Shown here: positions 1 to 9,153 of the stretch, piece after piece | Position numbering within the stretch: position 1 is the stretch's first letter | Layout of the letters: the number at the start of each line of letters is the position of its first letter | Origin: Burkholderia sp. S171 | GTDB lineage: Bacteria; Pseudomonadota; Gammaproteobacteria; Burkholderiales; Burkholderiaceae | Assembly: GCF_009766085.1 (NCBI RefSeq) | Contig: NZ_LMUF01000052.1 | Coordinates: 366,392 to 430,391, forward strand | Length of the DNA: 64,000 nt | Direction: 5' to 3' | The notes under the pieces: model-generated | The model's database searches: none | What the model was told of the DNA's origin: nothing | Seen by the model: only the letters and a program-made list of their open reading frames with translations | Program-made: the position numbers and the translations under genes

Positions 1-329
1 CGCCGCTGCTGCCGCGGCAAGCCGAAGACGATGTTATCGGCGACCGAAAGATGCGGGAACAGCGCGCCTTCCTGCGGTACATAACCAATCCGACGCGCTT
101 CGGACGGCACATGAATGCCCGGCCCGGCCACGCGCACGCCATCGATTTCAACCGTGCCGCCGTCCGCCCGTTCGAAGCCGCAGAGCACGCGTAACAGCGT
201 GGTTTTGCCGCTGCCGGACGGTCCAAGCAAGGCAAGCAGCGTGCCGCGTTCCACCGATAAATCGACGCCATGAAGCACGGGTTGACCATCGAAGGACTTG
301 GTCAGGCTGGTAACGCGAAGTTCGCTCAT
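1..329 (-). CDS. fbpC: Ferric iron ABC transporter ATP-binding protein, partial (3' end outside window)
   Basis: The ATG at 327-329 opens a frame that stays open to the left edge, giving about 109 residues of an ABC ATPase. A Walker A motif (GPSGSGKTT) lies near residue 40 and a Q-loop (YVPQEGALFPHL) near residue 90; the signature and Walker B motifs fall outside the window. In this family the ATPase powers uptake of ferric iron from the periplasm. It starts 6 bases after the permease gene stops and is the last visible gene of the Fur-box operon. The iron assignment rests on the binding protein next door, since the ATPase fragment alone would also fit other members of the FbpC/PotA group. Confidence 0.85.
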   Translation of the reverse strand, partial: MSELRVTSLTKSFDGQPVLHGVDLSVERGTLLALLGPSGSGKTTLLRVLCGFERADGGTVEIDGVRVAGPGIHVPSEARRIGYVPQEGALFPHLSVADNIVFGLPRQQR

Positions 330-335
330 ATCGAT

Positions 336-1979
336 TTACTTGTCAGGCGGCGAACCGGCCTGTAGTCCTTCTTTTATAACAGCCGCACGCCCCGCTACCG
401 CCGATCGCCCGAGCAACGTGAACAGCGCGACCGATGCCGCCAGCGAAATGCCCACGAGCAGCGCGGCATACGGCGCGGCGGCGGCAAACGCGAGCGTGGA
501 CGTATCGATCCAGACTTGCGTGGCGAGCGTGCGTGTACCGCTGGGCGACAGCAACAGTGTGGAATTGAGTTCGGTGACGACCGAGATGAAGACCATCGTG
601 GCGCCAGCGCCCAGGCCCGGGCCGGCCAGCGGCAAGAGCACACGTCGCACGGTTTCACTCCAGCTTAGCCCAAGCGATCGCGCGGTCTCTTCCAGACGCG
701 GTTGCGCTTGCGTAAACGCAGCACGCACGCTGACCAGCGCGAGCGGCAGGAACAAGATGGCGTAGGCCACCACCAGCAGCTCAGCGCTTTGATACAGAGG
801 CCGCAACGCGTGCACGGCCAGCGACACGATCGCCAGCGCGACCACGAGGCTCGGCAAACCTTGCGCGAGGAACACGATGCGTTCGAACGTAGTCGCGACC
901 CTGCTGGGGAAACGCACCAGCAAGAATGCCAACGGCACGCACGCGAGCGTGGTGACAATTGCCGCAGCGCAACCATAACCAATCGATGACAACGTCGATT
1001 CAAGCAGCAGTTCTGGCGACACTTCCGCCGGCGTAATGGCCGCAGCGCCGCTTTGCGTCAGCCAGAAACCGATCATGCCGATAGGCACGCCCAGCGTCAC
1101 GATCGCCAGCGCGACAAACGCGGCGACCACCGCCCATCGCCACATGCCGAGTTCATAACGAAGTGCTGCACGCCTCACGCCGCGATCGACGCGCTCATAG
1201 CGCGCTTGTCCCCGCACGCGCATTTCCAGCGCGAGGCAAAAGAGACACATTGCGATGAGAATGCACGCGAATACCGACGCGCCGCTGCTGTCGAAGCTCG
1301 TTCGGTATTCGGCGTAGATCTGCGTGGTGAAGGTCCGAAAGCGCAGCAGCGTGAACGCGCCAAATTCCGATAGCACGCCTAACGCCACCAGCAACATTCC
1401 GCCGAGCAGCGCGGGCCGCAATTGCGGCAACACCACGCGCACAAACACGCTTACGCGCCCGCAACCGAGCGAGCGCGCGCTCTCTTCGAGCGCCGGGTCC
1501 ATGCCGCGTAAAGCGGCCGCAACCGGCAGATAGACAAGGGGGAAATACGCGGTAGAAATCACAAGCAACGCGCCCGCGAAGTCCTGCAAATCGAGACTCA
1601 GCGACACCCACGCATAACTCGTGATGAACGCGGGCATGGCGAGCGGTGCGACCGTGAGCGCCGCCCAAAGACGCCGCCCAGGCAAACGCGTCCGTTCGAT
1701 AAACCATGCTGCCGCCGTCCCCACCACCGCTGACACGAGCGTGGCGCTCACGGTAATGGACAGCGTGTTGATAAGCAGTTCGCCCACCAGCGGCCTGAAA
1801 ATCAGCTCGATGGCGTCATCCCAGCCAAACGTCACGGCGCGATACACCGTGAAGGCGAGCGGCATCAGCACGAGCAGCGCGCACAATCCCGCCGCCACGA
1901 GCAAACCCCGCGGCGCGCGTTTGCGGCTGCGGGGTTCAGGCAGCGCGGACACGCCAACCGCCTTCACGACATCGCTCAT
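336..1979 (-). CDS. fbpB: Ferric iron ABC transporter permease, two fused permease domains
   Basis: This 547-residue inner-membrane protein carries two copies of the binding-protein-dependent permease fold. Each has an EAA loop that docks on the ATPase: one at about residues 165-195 and one at about 430-460, both with the SLG and LP signature spacing. About twelve hydrophobic segments are visible. That length and duplication are typical of FbpB/SfuB ferric permeases. The gene lies 12 bases after the binding-protein gene and 6 bases before the ATPase gene, so the three are clearly co-transcribed. A thiamine or 2-aminoethylphosphonate permease would look similar, but the neighbouring binding protein and peroxidase favour iron. 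Confidence 0.88.
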   Translation of the reverse strand: MSDVVKAVGVSALPEPRSRKRAPRGLLVAAGLCALLVLMPLAFTVYRAVTFGWDDAIELIFRPLVGELLINTLSITVSATLVSAVVGTAAAWFIERTRLPGRRLWAALTVAPLAMPAFITSYAWVSLSLDLQDFAGALLVISTAYFPLVYLPVAAALRGMDPALEESARSLGCGRVSVFVRVVLPQLRPALLGGMLLVALGVLSEFGAFTLLRFRTFTTQIYAEYRTSFDSSGASVFACILIAMCLFCLALEMRVRGQARYERVDRGVRRAALRYELGMWRWAVVAAFVALAIVTLGVPIGMIGFWLTQSGAAAITPAEVSPELLLESTLSSIGYGCAAAIVTTLACVPLAFLLVRFPSRVATTFERIVFLAQGLPSLVVALAIVSLAVHALRPLYQSAELLVVAYAILFLPLALVSVRAAFTQAQPRLEETARSLGLSWSETVRRVLLPLAGPGLGAGATMVFISVVTELNSTLLLSPSGTRTLATQVWIDTSTLAFAAAAPYAALLVGISLAASVALFTLLGRSAVAGRAAVIKEGLQAGSPPDK

Positions 1980-1991
1980 ACTTTCCTGCGC

Positions 1992-3017
1992 TTACAGTAG
2001 TCCGGCCTGGCGCATCAGCTTTGCTGCCTTGCTGTCATCGCCGAGTTGTTCAACCGTCAATGACGGCGGGCTCAACTGGTCGAAAGGCTTGAGCAACGGA
2101 TCGGGAGAAACACCTGCATGCAGCGGGTATTCGAACGCGATCTTGCCCTTGGCCATCAGGTCCTGCGCACGTTCGCTGACGAGATACGCCAGGAATTGCT
2201 GCGCCTCCTTCTGGTTCTGGCTCGACTTCAATACCGCCGCACCCGATACGTTCACCAGCGCGCCCACGTCACCGTTGCCAAAGTGATAGATCGCGCTGCG
2301 GGTTGCGCTGTCGCCGAGTTGCACATGCAGGCGCGCCCAGTAGTAGTTGTTCACTACGCCCGTCGCCACGCCGCCGCGATTCACTGCTGCCACCACGCCT
2401 TCGTCGTCATCGAAGATCTGCGAATTTTTCTTCAGGCCCTTGAGCCAGTCCAACGCTTGCGCTTCGCCCTTCATCGCGATAACCGCGCTTACTACTGGCA
2501 GGAAATCGCCATCGCTCGGTGCAATGCCGACCTTGCCTTTCCATTCCGGCTTGGCGAGATCCATCAACGACGCCGGCAGTTGCGCCGCATCGATCTTCTT
2601 CGTGTTGTAGACCAGCACGTTCTCACGCGCGAGCACGCCGACCCAGTCGCCCTGCGGCGAGTTGTAGCGCGACGGGATGGTCGAGAGCGTGGAGGCATCG
2701 GTTTTCGCGAGCAGGCCCTTCTCGTCCAGCAACATCAGTTCGGGCGAATTCTCGGTGAAATAGACATCGGCGGGAGAAGCCGATCCTTCCGCGACCAGTT
2801 GCGCCGCCATGGCCGGGCCTTCGCCGTTGCGGACCTTCACCGACACACCGGTTTGCTTCTCGAAGTCCTTCGCCAGCGCGGCCACGACCTGCTCGTGTTG
2901 CGCGTTGTACAAGGTCAGCGTCGCCGCTTCCGAGTTCAGCGGCAACGCCGCTGCGGCAGCCAGCACCGCGATGCCGCAAAGCGTGCGCAGCACGGGCAGG
3001 GAGCGTGAGGTGTTCAT
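1992..3017 (-). CDS. fbpA: Periplasmic ferric iron-binding protein of the ABC importer
   Basis: The protein captures ferric iron in the periplasm and passes it to the permease. A Sec signal peptide covers about residues 1-31, ending at NSEAA. The mature part begins with the TLTLYNAQHEQ block of FbpA proteins; His41 matches the iron-ligand histidine, and the pair Tyr225-Tyr226 in NNYYW matches the tandem tyrosines that bind iron. I chose the ATG at 3015-3017 because AAGGA lies about 9 bases upstream and the signal peptide starts there. A longer frame from 3104 would add 29 residues without signal character. It lies 76 bases downstream of the peroxidase gene. Confidence 0.88.
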   Translation of the reverse strand: MNTSRSLPVLRTLCGIAVLAAAAALPLNSEAATLTLYNAQHEQVVAALAKDFEKQTGVSVKVRNGEGPAMAAQLVAEGSASPADVYFTENSPELMLLDEKGLLAKTDASTLSTIPSRYNSPQGDWVGVLARENVLVYNTKKIDAAQLPASLMDLAKPEWKGKVGIAPSDGDFLPVVSAVIAMKGEAQALDWLKGLKKNSQIFDDDEGVVAAVNRGGVATGVVNNYYWARLHVQLGDSATRSAIYHFGNGDVGALVNVSGAAVLKSSQNQKEAQQFLAYLVSERAQDLMAKGKIAFEYPLHAGVSPDPLLKPFDQLSPPSLTVEQLGDDSKAAKLMRQAGLL

Positions 3018-3093
3018 TGCAGTCATTCCTTTTGTTGTGGTGCGTCGGCATGTGCCAGCGTCTGCCGGCGTGTGCTTTATTGCTTCAATTAAT

Positions 3094-4374
3094 TCAGGCG
3101 TCAAACAGCCCCGCGCCGATAAACGACCCCGGCCGCACGCCCGGCGGGCACGCGAACACGGCGCTGCCTACATGCGTGGTGAACTGATTCATCATGTCGA
3201 ACTTCGCCAGCCGTTCGTTGATCGGAACGAAACCGGTACGCGGATCGCTTTGATGCGCGACGAAGATCAACCCCGCGTCGTACTCGGTTTCCTGGCGCCA
3301 TGGCGGCCAGCGCTCGATATAAAAATCGGTGCCGTCGTTGTAGGAATACGAACGGCGCAAGATCTGCGCACCGTTGTTCGTTGCCTGGTTCGACAGACGC
3401 ACGTGCGAGTTTTCCGGGATCACCTGGTTGCCGTCTTTATCGGCGGCATCGAGGTCCAGCGAGTCGAATTCGTTCTTCTTGCCGATCGGCGCGCCGCTGT
3501 ATTTCTCGCGGCCCATCACCTGTTCCTGAAAACCACGTTCCATGGTGTCCCAGTGTTCCAGCGTGATACGGATACGCCGCACGACGGTGTACGTGCCACC
3601 GTTCATCCACGGTGCGTCGGACGCGTTGGCCCATACGAACTGGTTCATCAGCGCCGGTTTCGCAGTGGACGGATTGTTGGTGCCGTCCTTGAAACCCATC
3701 AGGTTGCGCGGGGTCTGTCCACGCGGACCGGAGAGGAAACCGGCCTGTGCCCATCGCATGGCGACGATGCCGTAGCCCATGCGCGCAAGTTGACGCACGG
3801 CGTGGAACGCCACTTGTGCGTCGTTGGCGCAGGCCTGGATCAGGATGTCGCCGCCGGTTTTCTGCGGCAGCAACTGGTCGCCGTTAAAGCGCGGCAAGTC
3901 GACCAGCGCGGCCGGCCGGCGCTTCTCCAGACCGTAGCGATCCTTACCTTCGTGCGTGAACAGTCCCGGACCGAATCCGAAGGTGATCGTGAGGCCCGCG
4001 GCGCCGAGGCCGAGGATATCGCCGGAATCGGGTGCGGCTTTGTCATCGGCGGGCAAGGGCTTCGCCGTGTCACCACGCGACATGCGCGCGGCCGCGTCCG
4101 TCCACTCTTTCAGAAGACCGATCACTTCTTCGCGTTTATCGGTCGTGAGATCGAGCGACGCGACATACGTGTGACTCTGCTGCGGCGTCACGATACCCGC
4201 CTGATGCGCGCCGAAGAACGGCTCGACCACGAGCATCGGGTCAATGGGTTGCTTGAACTGCGCCTTGGTCGCAGCGTGCGCGACTGAACCCGCGCCTACC
4301 GCACCTAATGCCGCGCCCGCGGCAACGCCCGCTTTCAGAAAACGGCGGCGCGGTGGATCTTGATCGTTTGCCAT
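3094..4374 (-). CDS. efeB: Tat-exported DyP-type peroxidase / deferrochelatase (EfeB-like)
   Basis: EfeB is a haem-dependent DyP peroxidase exported folded through the Tat system, where it assists iron acquisition. The 426-residue product starts with a twin-arginine signal (RRRFLKAG at residues 9-16) and a hydrophobic stretch ending AHA. The DyP GxxDG motif is present as GFKDG at residues 227-231, giving the distal Asp230. His324 in NSHVR fits the proximal haem ligand and the Arg340-Arg341 pair fits the distal arginine. It sits between the secreted propeller protein and the ferric ABC importer, not beside efeU and efeO as in the classical EfeUOB system. Haem peroxidase activity is well supported; the exact iron-release role is inferred. 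Confidence 0.9.
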   Translation of the reverse strand: MANDQDPPRRRFLKAGVAAGAALGAVGAGSVAHAATKAQFKQPIDPMLVVEPFFGAHQAGIVTPQQSHTYVASLDLTTDKREEVIGLLKEWTDAAARMSRGDTAKPLPADDKAAPDSGDILGLGAAGLTITFGFGPGLFTHEGKDRYGLEKRRPAALVDLPRFNGDQLLPQKTGGDILIQACANDAQVAFHAVRQLARMGYGIVAMRWAQAGFLSGPRGQTPRNLMGFKDGTNNPSTAKPALMNQFVWANASDAPWMNGGTYTVVRRIRITLEHWDTMERGFQEQVMGREKYSGAPIGKKNEFDSLDLDAADKDGNQVIPENSHVRLSNQATNNGAQILRRSYSYNDGTDFYIERWPPWRQETEYDAGLIFVAHQSDPRTGFVPINERLAKFDMMNQFTTHVGSAVFACPPGVRPGSFIGAGLFDA

Positions 4375-4443
4375 GGTGTCGCCCTGCTGTGCTAATTACT
4401 TCGCTTTGCTTGACTTCAACTACGCTGCTTTACTTCGCTCGCA

Positions 4444-5595
4444 TTACTTCGCCAGGACCAGCGTGTTTACATCGTCCTGTACGTAATAAAAGCCGTCGCC
4501 TTCCGGCGTCATCGCGATGCCGAACAGGTCACCATTGCCCGGCGGCGATTGCGCTTTGTCGGTATCGATCCAGCGTGCATACAGTTGCTTGCCCGTCGCC
4601 GGATCAATCTCCACGACCTGGCCGTTCAACGCGTTCGTCACCAGCAAGTGCCCGTTGGGCGCCGTCACCATGGCGAGCGGACGATGCAGGAAACCATCGG
4701 CGGTCAATTCGCGGCCCACACCCGCGCTGGTATCGCGTGTCATGGGTTCATCGATTTCCGTCACGCGGTTACCCACGGCATCCGATGCATACAGCAGCTT
4801 CTGATCTTGCGACAACGCGAGACCCGTCGGTCCGACCAGGAACACGCCCTTGTCAGCCTGCGCGCCGAAACCACTGGCGATCACCGTCTCCTGCTTGACC
4901 ACCGGCGGCTTGCCTTGCGGGATATCCAGGTCGAGGCGAAGAATGGTCGCCTGCTTGAACACCGGAGGATTGCCCTCAGCACCGCCCACGCCGAAGCCCG
5001 CGTTGCTCACGAACAGCGTAGCGTGATCGCCGTTATCGACGACCGCCATGTTGCCCCACGGGTCGTTGATGTTAGGACTCGCGATAGTGGACGCGACCTT
5101 GCCCTGGTTGTCGAGCACGATCAGGCAGCCCGCGCCCTTGGTGCCCGTCGTGCCGTCGTTGCTCGGCGTGCTGCCGATGATCACCCAGCCCGACTTCAGC
5201 ATGGTCATCGCGGTCGAGAGGCCGATACCGCCCGGGCAATCCTTCAGATCGCGCGGCACGGTGGCGAACACCGTCATCTCCTTGGTATCGGGATGATAGT
5301 TGATGATCGTGCTGCCGGTACCTTGCAGGTTCGCGGCGTTGTTGAAGTTACCTACCAGCACGTCGCCCTGCTTGACCGTGCCCGACGATACCGGCGCGAC
5401 CACGATCGCATACGGATTCTGGTCGCCGTTGGACGGCACGGTGTTGATGAGCGTGGTGTGCTTGTGCAGCGTCTCAAGAAAGCCGACAGGCGCTGCGTGC
5501 GCGATGCTGCTGACAAGACCGCCGGCCAGCACCGCGGCTGACGCAGCAGCCGTCAGCGTGGCCGAAAGCGCTCTGGATTTGAAAAATTGTTTCAT
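4444..5595 (-). CDS. Secreted NHL/SMP-30-like beta-propeller protein
   Basis: The 383-residue product begins with a clear Sec signal peptide (MKQFFKSRALSATL onward, cleavage after AHA at about residue 34). The rest is made of repeated blade-like segments with patterns such as GPTGLALSQDQKLLYASD and GHLLVTN, typical of six-bladed NHL or SMP-30-like propellers. The ATG at 5593-5595 has GAGG about 8 bases upstream; a frame 11 codons longer has no such support. No catalytic set could be assigned, so it may be a binding or scaffold protein in the periplasm. Its position between a porin and EfeB under one Fur box argues for a role in iron handling, which is inference. Confidence 0.7.
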   Translation of the reverse strand: MKQFFKSRALSATLTAAASAAVLAGGLVSSIAHAAPVGFLETLHKHTTLINTVPSNGDQNPYAIVVAPVSSGTVKQGDVLVGNFNNAANLQGTGSTIINYHPDTKEMTVFATVPRDLKDCPGGIGLSTAMTMLKSGWVIIGSTPSNDGTTGTKGAGCLIVLDNQGKVASTIASPNINDPWGNMAVVDNGDHATLFVSNAGFGVGGAEGNPPVFKQATILRLDLDIPQGKPPVVKQETVIASGFGAQADKGVFLVGPTGLALSQDQKLLYASDAVGNRVTEIDEPMTRDTSAGVGRELTADGFLHRPLAMVTAPNGHLLVTNALNGQVVEIDPATGKQLYARWIDTDKAQSPPGNGDLFGIAMTPEGDGFYYVQDDVNTLVLAK

Positions 5596-5633
5596 ACAAA
5601 AGCCTCGGGTGCGTGCGTTCAAGATCACGCCGA

Positions 5634-7184
5634 TCAGAAGGTGATGGTGGTGCGCACGCCAACGACGAGCGTGTTGCGCAACGGCTGCGTGGGATCGTTC
5701 GGATTCTGGCCGGCGCCCGCGTTGAAGGTGTATTGCAGATCACCCTGCATGACCCACCACGGGGTCACCTGGTACTGATACGTCGCTTCCACCGCCGTTT
5801 CCTGCGTGCGGATACCGTACGGGCCGCCACTTGCGGCTGCAGCCGCGACATCGAGGTCATGCACGTGGTTGCCGACCTTGATGTAGGCAAGGCCAATGCC
5901 GACGCTGTCGTTGTCGCGGCCGGCGAACGGGGCCTTCATCACAATGCCCGCGTTGGCGCTGAAGCTCACCAGGTTGCGGTCGCCCGGCGCGCCCATCACG
6001 CGCGCAAACACGCCGATGCTACGCGGTTCGTCAGGGTTCGGACGCCAGATCATCTGGTCCGCGACAGCGTAAAAGCTATAGTTGCCGTTATGGTTTTGCG
6101 GCGTGCCGCTACTTGCCGGATCGGCGAGCGACAGGCCGGTGTTATCGATATTCTGGTCAGCGAAGCGTTCGTTGTTGTACCAGAAGCCGATCTTGTACGT
6201 ACCGGGCAAGCCGCTTTGCGGAACGCCGACCATGTCGCCGTCGGACGGCTGGTTGATCGAGTACTGCAATTCGCCGATATACATCGCGCCGTTATGCAGG
6301 TTGAAGTTCGTGCCGCTGAGATTGTTCGGGTTGTTGCCGAGCGGATCTGCGTCGAACACGCCTGCCAGTGCGGTCAATGAAGGCGAGATCTGGCCGCGAA
6401 CGCGCACGCCGAGTCCGGAGAGCGGATACGCCGGACCGCCCGAAGGCATGTCGTACGACGGCAGGCCCGGCCAGCCGAACATGGTGTTCACGAACGTGGC
6501 CGCGTAGCTGCTGACCATGAACTCCTGGTCAATACTTTGCTGACCGACCTTCACGTCCACGCGTTTGTTCAGGAACGACTGCTGATACCAGAGTTCCCAC
6601 AGGCGCGTGGTGTCCTGCGCTTCAATCCCGCTCGCGGTGTTCAACGTACCGAGGTTGAACTCGCTCAGGTTACGGCCATGAATTTGCAACGCGCTCGCGT
6701 TGAACGTGCCGCCCGGCAGGCCGAAGGCCTTTTGGGTATCGAGGCCGAGGGTAACAGTGGTCAGCCCGTCATACGTGCCGCCGGTTTTCAGGCCGCCGCG
6801 CGCATTGTCGAGATATTCCGATACTTCCGTCGCTTGCAGCGTCACGCCGTACTGGCCGAGGAACGAGCGGATGCCGCCCATGTCGCCGAGCAAAGTCGAT
6901 CGTCCCCATACACCGGTCCACTGACCCGCGGGTTTCGACTGGATGTTCAGGTCGGCTTCGGGGGCATCAGAAGGGGTTGCGTCCGGGTTGGCCGGCTCTG
7001 CAGCGAATGCCGCCGAGAATGTTGCCGATGAAGCCAGCGCGAACAACGCCAGGCTGGTACCGAGCACCGCCCGGCGGAAAGGCGCACCGCGGCGCTTGAT
7101 GGCAGCGCGCAGTGTCGCGTCGGGGCGTGAATCGTGTCGCGATTCAGCGCGCGATTCGCGCGGAGCGAGCTGGACGGGTTGCAT
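5634..7184 (-). CDS. OprB-family outer-membrane porin, first gene of the Fur-box operon
   Basis: This 516-residue protein is an OprB-type (carbohydrate-selective family) outer-membrane barrel. The region after residue 85 reads WTGVWGRSTLLGDMGG followed by alternating polar and aromatic strands, and the chain ends in the aromatic-terminated TTITF expected of an outer-membrane barrel. The ATG at 7182-7184 has AGAGGA about 8 bases upstream, which supports a very long leader: some 37 charged residues precede the hydrophobic core, with cleavage near AFAA at about residue 62. Family membership suggests sugar uptake, but an iron-repressed promoter and a ferric importer downstream suggest it passes an iron chelate or another ligand. 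It is 38 bases ahead of the propeller gene. Confidence 0.85.
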   Translation of the reverse strand: MQPVQLAPRESRAESRHDSRPDATLRAAIKRRGAPFRRAVLGTSLALFALASSATFSAAFAAEPANPDATPSDAPEADLNIQSKPAGQWTGVWGRSTLLGDMGGIRSFLGQYGVTLQATEVSEYLDNARGGLKTGGTYDGLTTVTLGLDTQKAFGLPGGTFNASALQIHGRNLSEFNLGTLNTASGIEAQDTTRLWELWYQQSFLNKRVDVKVGQQSIDQEFMVSSYAATFVNTMFGWPGLPSYDMPSGGPAYPLSGLGVRVRGQISPSLTALAGVFDADPLGNNPNNLSGTNFNLHNGAMYIGELQYSINQPSDGDMVGVPQSGLPGTYKIGFWYNNERFADQNIDNTGLSLADPASSGTPQNHNGNYSFYAVADQMIWRPNPDEPRSIGVFARVMGAPGDRNLVSFSANAGIVMKAPFAGRDNDSVGIGLAYIKVGNHVHDLDVAAAAASGGPYGIRTQETAVEATYQYQVTPWWVMQGDLQYTFNAGAGQNPNDPTQPLRNTLVVGVRTTITF

Positions 7185-7932
7185 CGAAATCCTCTGTCTT
7201 GTTGCGACGGCTGTGCTAACGCGTCGTGTTGATTGTTCTAAAGACGGTGCTACGCCCTACGACATGAGCCCTATGCCACGTCCTCCGGGCCACCATCCAG
7301 AAGGCACCGGCGAAGCGAATCGTACCCACCCGAAGTTTGAACGTCAATATAAATGAGAACGATTCTCATTATAATTACAGGCAGGTGAAAACTCCCTTAC
7401 AAAAGCCATTTATTACGGCTTGCTAACAGAATGAGTTGAAATAATTCAGTAATGTTTTTGATATCCATAGACAACATGGAAATCACGGGTCTTCGCCGCA
7501 TAGGATCCGTTTCAGTTTGTGCCGCAATCTTCAGGGTCAAACCGGGTAGATGGTCGCCCACGTCAGGGTATTGCCGGAGCGCGTCAACAGCGGCGGCAGT
7601 GCCAGCTCAGCACGCTTCGGCAATCCTCAAACCCGCTATGCCGAAATCCGCATTGCCAATGCGACGAACTGCCAAGACGCCGGTAATTTGGTTTCCTAAA
7701 TTGCATGGGCTGCTGCTCTCCAGCGAGTTCGTTCAACAAGCTCAACCGGCTTTTTCGTCCACACGATAATGACAGCGCGCACGGGCAAGTCCGTCTTGCT
7801 CACAGCGTGCTGCCGTGATGCAGTCGTGTACCGGGAAACGGAGTTGAAAACGTGTAGATAAAAACCAAAACGCGAAAGCGAAACCTGACCGCCCTGCTCG
7901 CCGGACCTGTCCAACCCCGATGGAGAATAAAA
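7185..7932. other. Long intergenic region between the iron operon and a solute-binding protein gene
   Basis: About 750 bases separate two divergent genes. The left third holds the Fur box and presumably the iron operon promoter in A+T-rich sequence (about 7340-7450). From about 7450 to 7900 the sequence is GC-rich and contains only short open frames without recognisable protein character or ribosome binding sites. I see no RNA gene. The promoter of the binding-protein gene at 7933 must lie at the right end, but no convincing -35/-10 pair stood out. Confidence 0.5.
7352..7370 (-). promoter_or_regulatory. Fur box of the porin-efeB-fbpABC operon
   Basis: The sequence AATGAGAA-CGA-TTCTCATT is a perfect 8-3-8 inverted repeat that agrees closely with the 19-bp Fur consensus. 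It lies 168 bases upstream of the porin start codon, with A+T-rich flanks suited to a promoter. Fur with ferrous iron would repress the operon when iron is plentiful. No other 19-bp Fur box was noticed in the window. Confidence 0.88.
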
Positions 7933-9093
7933 ATGCGTCTTCGAACAAACCTCAAACCGCTTGCCTGGATTCTTGCGTGCGCTGCCGCCACCCTGGGCGG
8001 GTTGCCGCTGTCCGCCGCTGCCGATACGTTCGACGTCAAGGTCGGCTTTGCCGCGCCGTTGACGGGCGCGAACGCCGGTTACGGGAAGGACCTCCAAAAC
8101 GGCGTGCAACTGGCGCTGGATGAAGCGAACGCGAAGAAGATCCAGATTGGCGGCAAGACGGCCAACTTTGTCATCCAGGCTGAAGACGACCAGGCCGACC
8201 CGCGGATCGGGGTGCAGGCGGCGCAAAAACTGGTCGATGGCGGTGTGGCCGTAGTTGTCGGTCACTTCAATTCAGGCACGACCATTCCGGCGTCGCAGGT
8301 CTACCAGACCGCCGGCATTCCTGTGATCGATCCTGCGGCGACCAACCCGACCATCACGCAGCGAGGGTTCGACAACGTCTTCACCGTCATATCCAGCGAC
8401 GCCCAGAACGCCGGCACCGCCGGGACGTACGCGGTAACGGTGACGAAAGCGAAGAAGATCTCGATCATCGACGACCGGACGGCCTTCGGCCAGGGCGAAG
8501 CCGACGAGTTCGAGAAAGCGGTGAAGGCGGCGGGCGGCACGATCGTCGCGCGTCAATATAGTGATAACCAGACCGTCGATTTCAGCGCGCAGCTCACCGC
8601 GTTGAAGGGCGTGGGCACCGACCTGATCTTCTTTGGGGGCCTCGACCGGCAAGCGGCGGCGGTGGCGAAGCGGATGAAGCAGCTGGGTCTCACTGCACAG
8701 TTCGTGGGCGGCGGCGGCGTGATGGACACGGATTTCCTGAAGCTTGCCGGCGACGCAGCCGATGGCGCGATGGCATGGGAATACGGCAGTCCGCTTGAGA
8801 AGATGCCGCAAGGCAAGGCGTTCGCCGAGAAATTCCAGAAGCATTTCGGCGTGGCGATTCTTTCGTATGCGCCGTTCGGTTATGACGCTGCGTGGGCCGG
8901 GATCAATGCTATGCAGAAGGCCAATTCCATCGATCCGAAGGTGTATCGTCCGGTGCTGAAGGCTATTTCGTTCCCGGGCATTACGGGCACGATTGCCTTC
9001 GACGACAAAGGCGCGCTGAAGAATGCTTCGTCGACGATGTATCAGGTCAAGGGCGGTGCCTGGGTGCCGATCGTGACGAAGAACGGGACGTAA
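7933..9093 (+). CDS. Branched-chain amino acid-type ABC transporter substrate-binding protein
   Basis: This is a 386-residue periplasmic type I binding protein of the LivJ/LivK family. A Sec signal peptide ends near residue 33 (SAAADT). The mature protein begins DVKVGFAAPLTGANAGYGKD, the usual opening of the family, and later shows VVGHFNSGTTIPAS and the conserved VSIIDD-type segment (KISIIDDRTAFGQG). The start has GGAG about 8 bases upstream. No permease or ATPase genes lie next to it, so it either feeds a transporter encoded elsewhere or acts as a stand-alone sensor. Such families bind leucine-type amino acids, amides or aromatic acids; the ligand cannot be told from the sequence. A second member of the family is encoded at 34266-35405. 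Confidence 0.88.
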   Translation: MRLRTNLKPLAWILACAAATLGGLPLSAAADTFDVKVGFAAPLTGANAGYGKDLQNGVQLALDEANAKKIQIGGKTANFVIQAEDDQADPRIGVQAAQKLVDGGVAVVVGHFNSGTTIPASQVYQTAGIPVIDPAATNPTITQRGFDNVFTVISSDAQNAGTAGTYAVTVTKAKKISIIDDRTAFGQGEADEFEKAVKAAGGTIVARQYSDNQTVDFSAQLTALKGVGTDLIFFGGLDRQAAAVAKRMKQLGLTAQFVGGGGVMDTDFLKLAGDAADGAMAWEYGSPLEKMPQGKAFAEKFQKHFGVAILSYAPFGYDAAWAGINAMQKANSIDPKVYRPVLKAISFPGITGTIAFDDKGALKNASSTMYQVKGGAWVPIVTKNGT

Positions 9094-9111
9094 CAGGACT
9101 GAACGGACGCG

Positions 9112-9142
9112 CGCTTGGGGGCGCTGGTCGGCCCCTTCAGCG
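9112..9142. terminator. Possible bidirectional terminator hairpin
   Basis: Between two convergent genes the sequence folds into an imperfect stem: CGCTTGGGGGC pairs with GGCCCCTTCAGCG across a short loop. There is no strong T-run on either side, so the call rests on position and stem strength. Confidence 0.4.
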
Positions 9143-9153
9143 TGAACCGAAAA

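Noticed and set aside
2118..3008. Long open frames antisense to the iron-binding protein, and many similar antisense frames elsewhere
   Set aside because: They are by-products of high GC codon usage opposite well-supported genes and show Arg/Ala/His-rich composition without domains.
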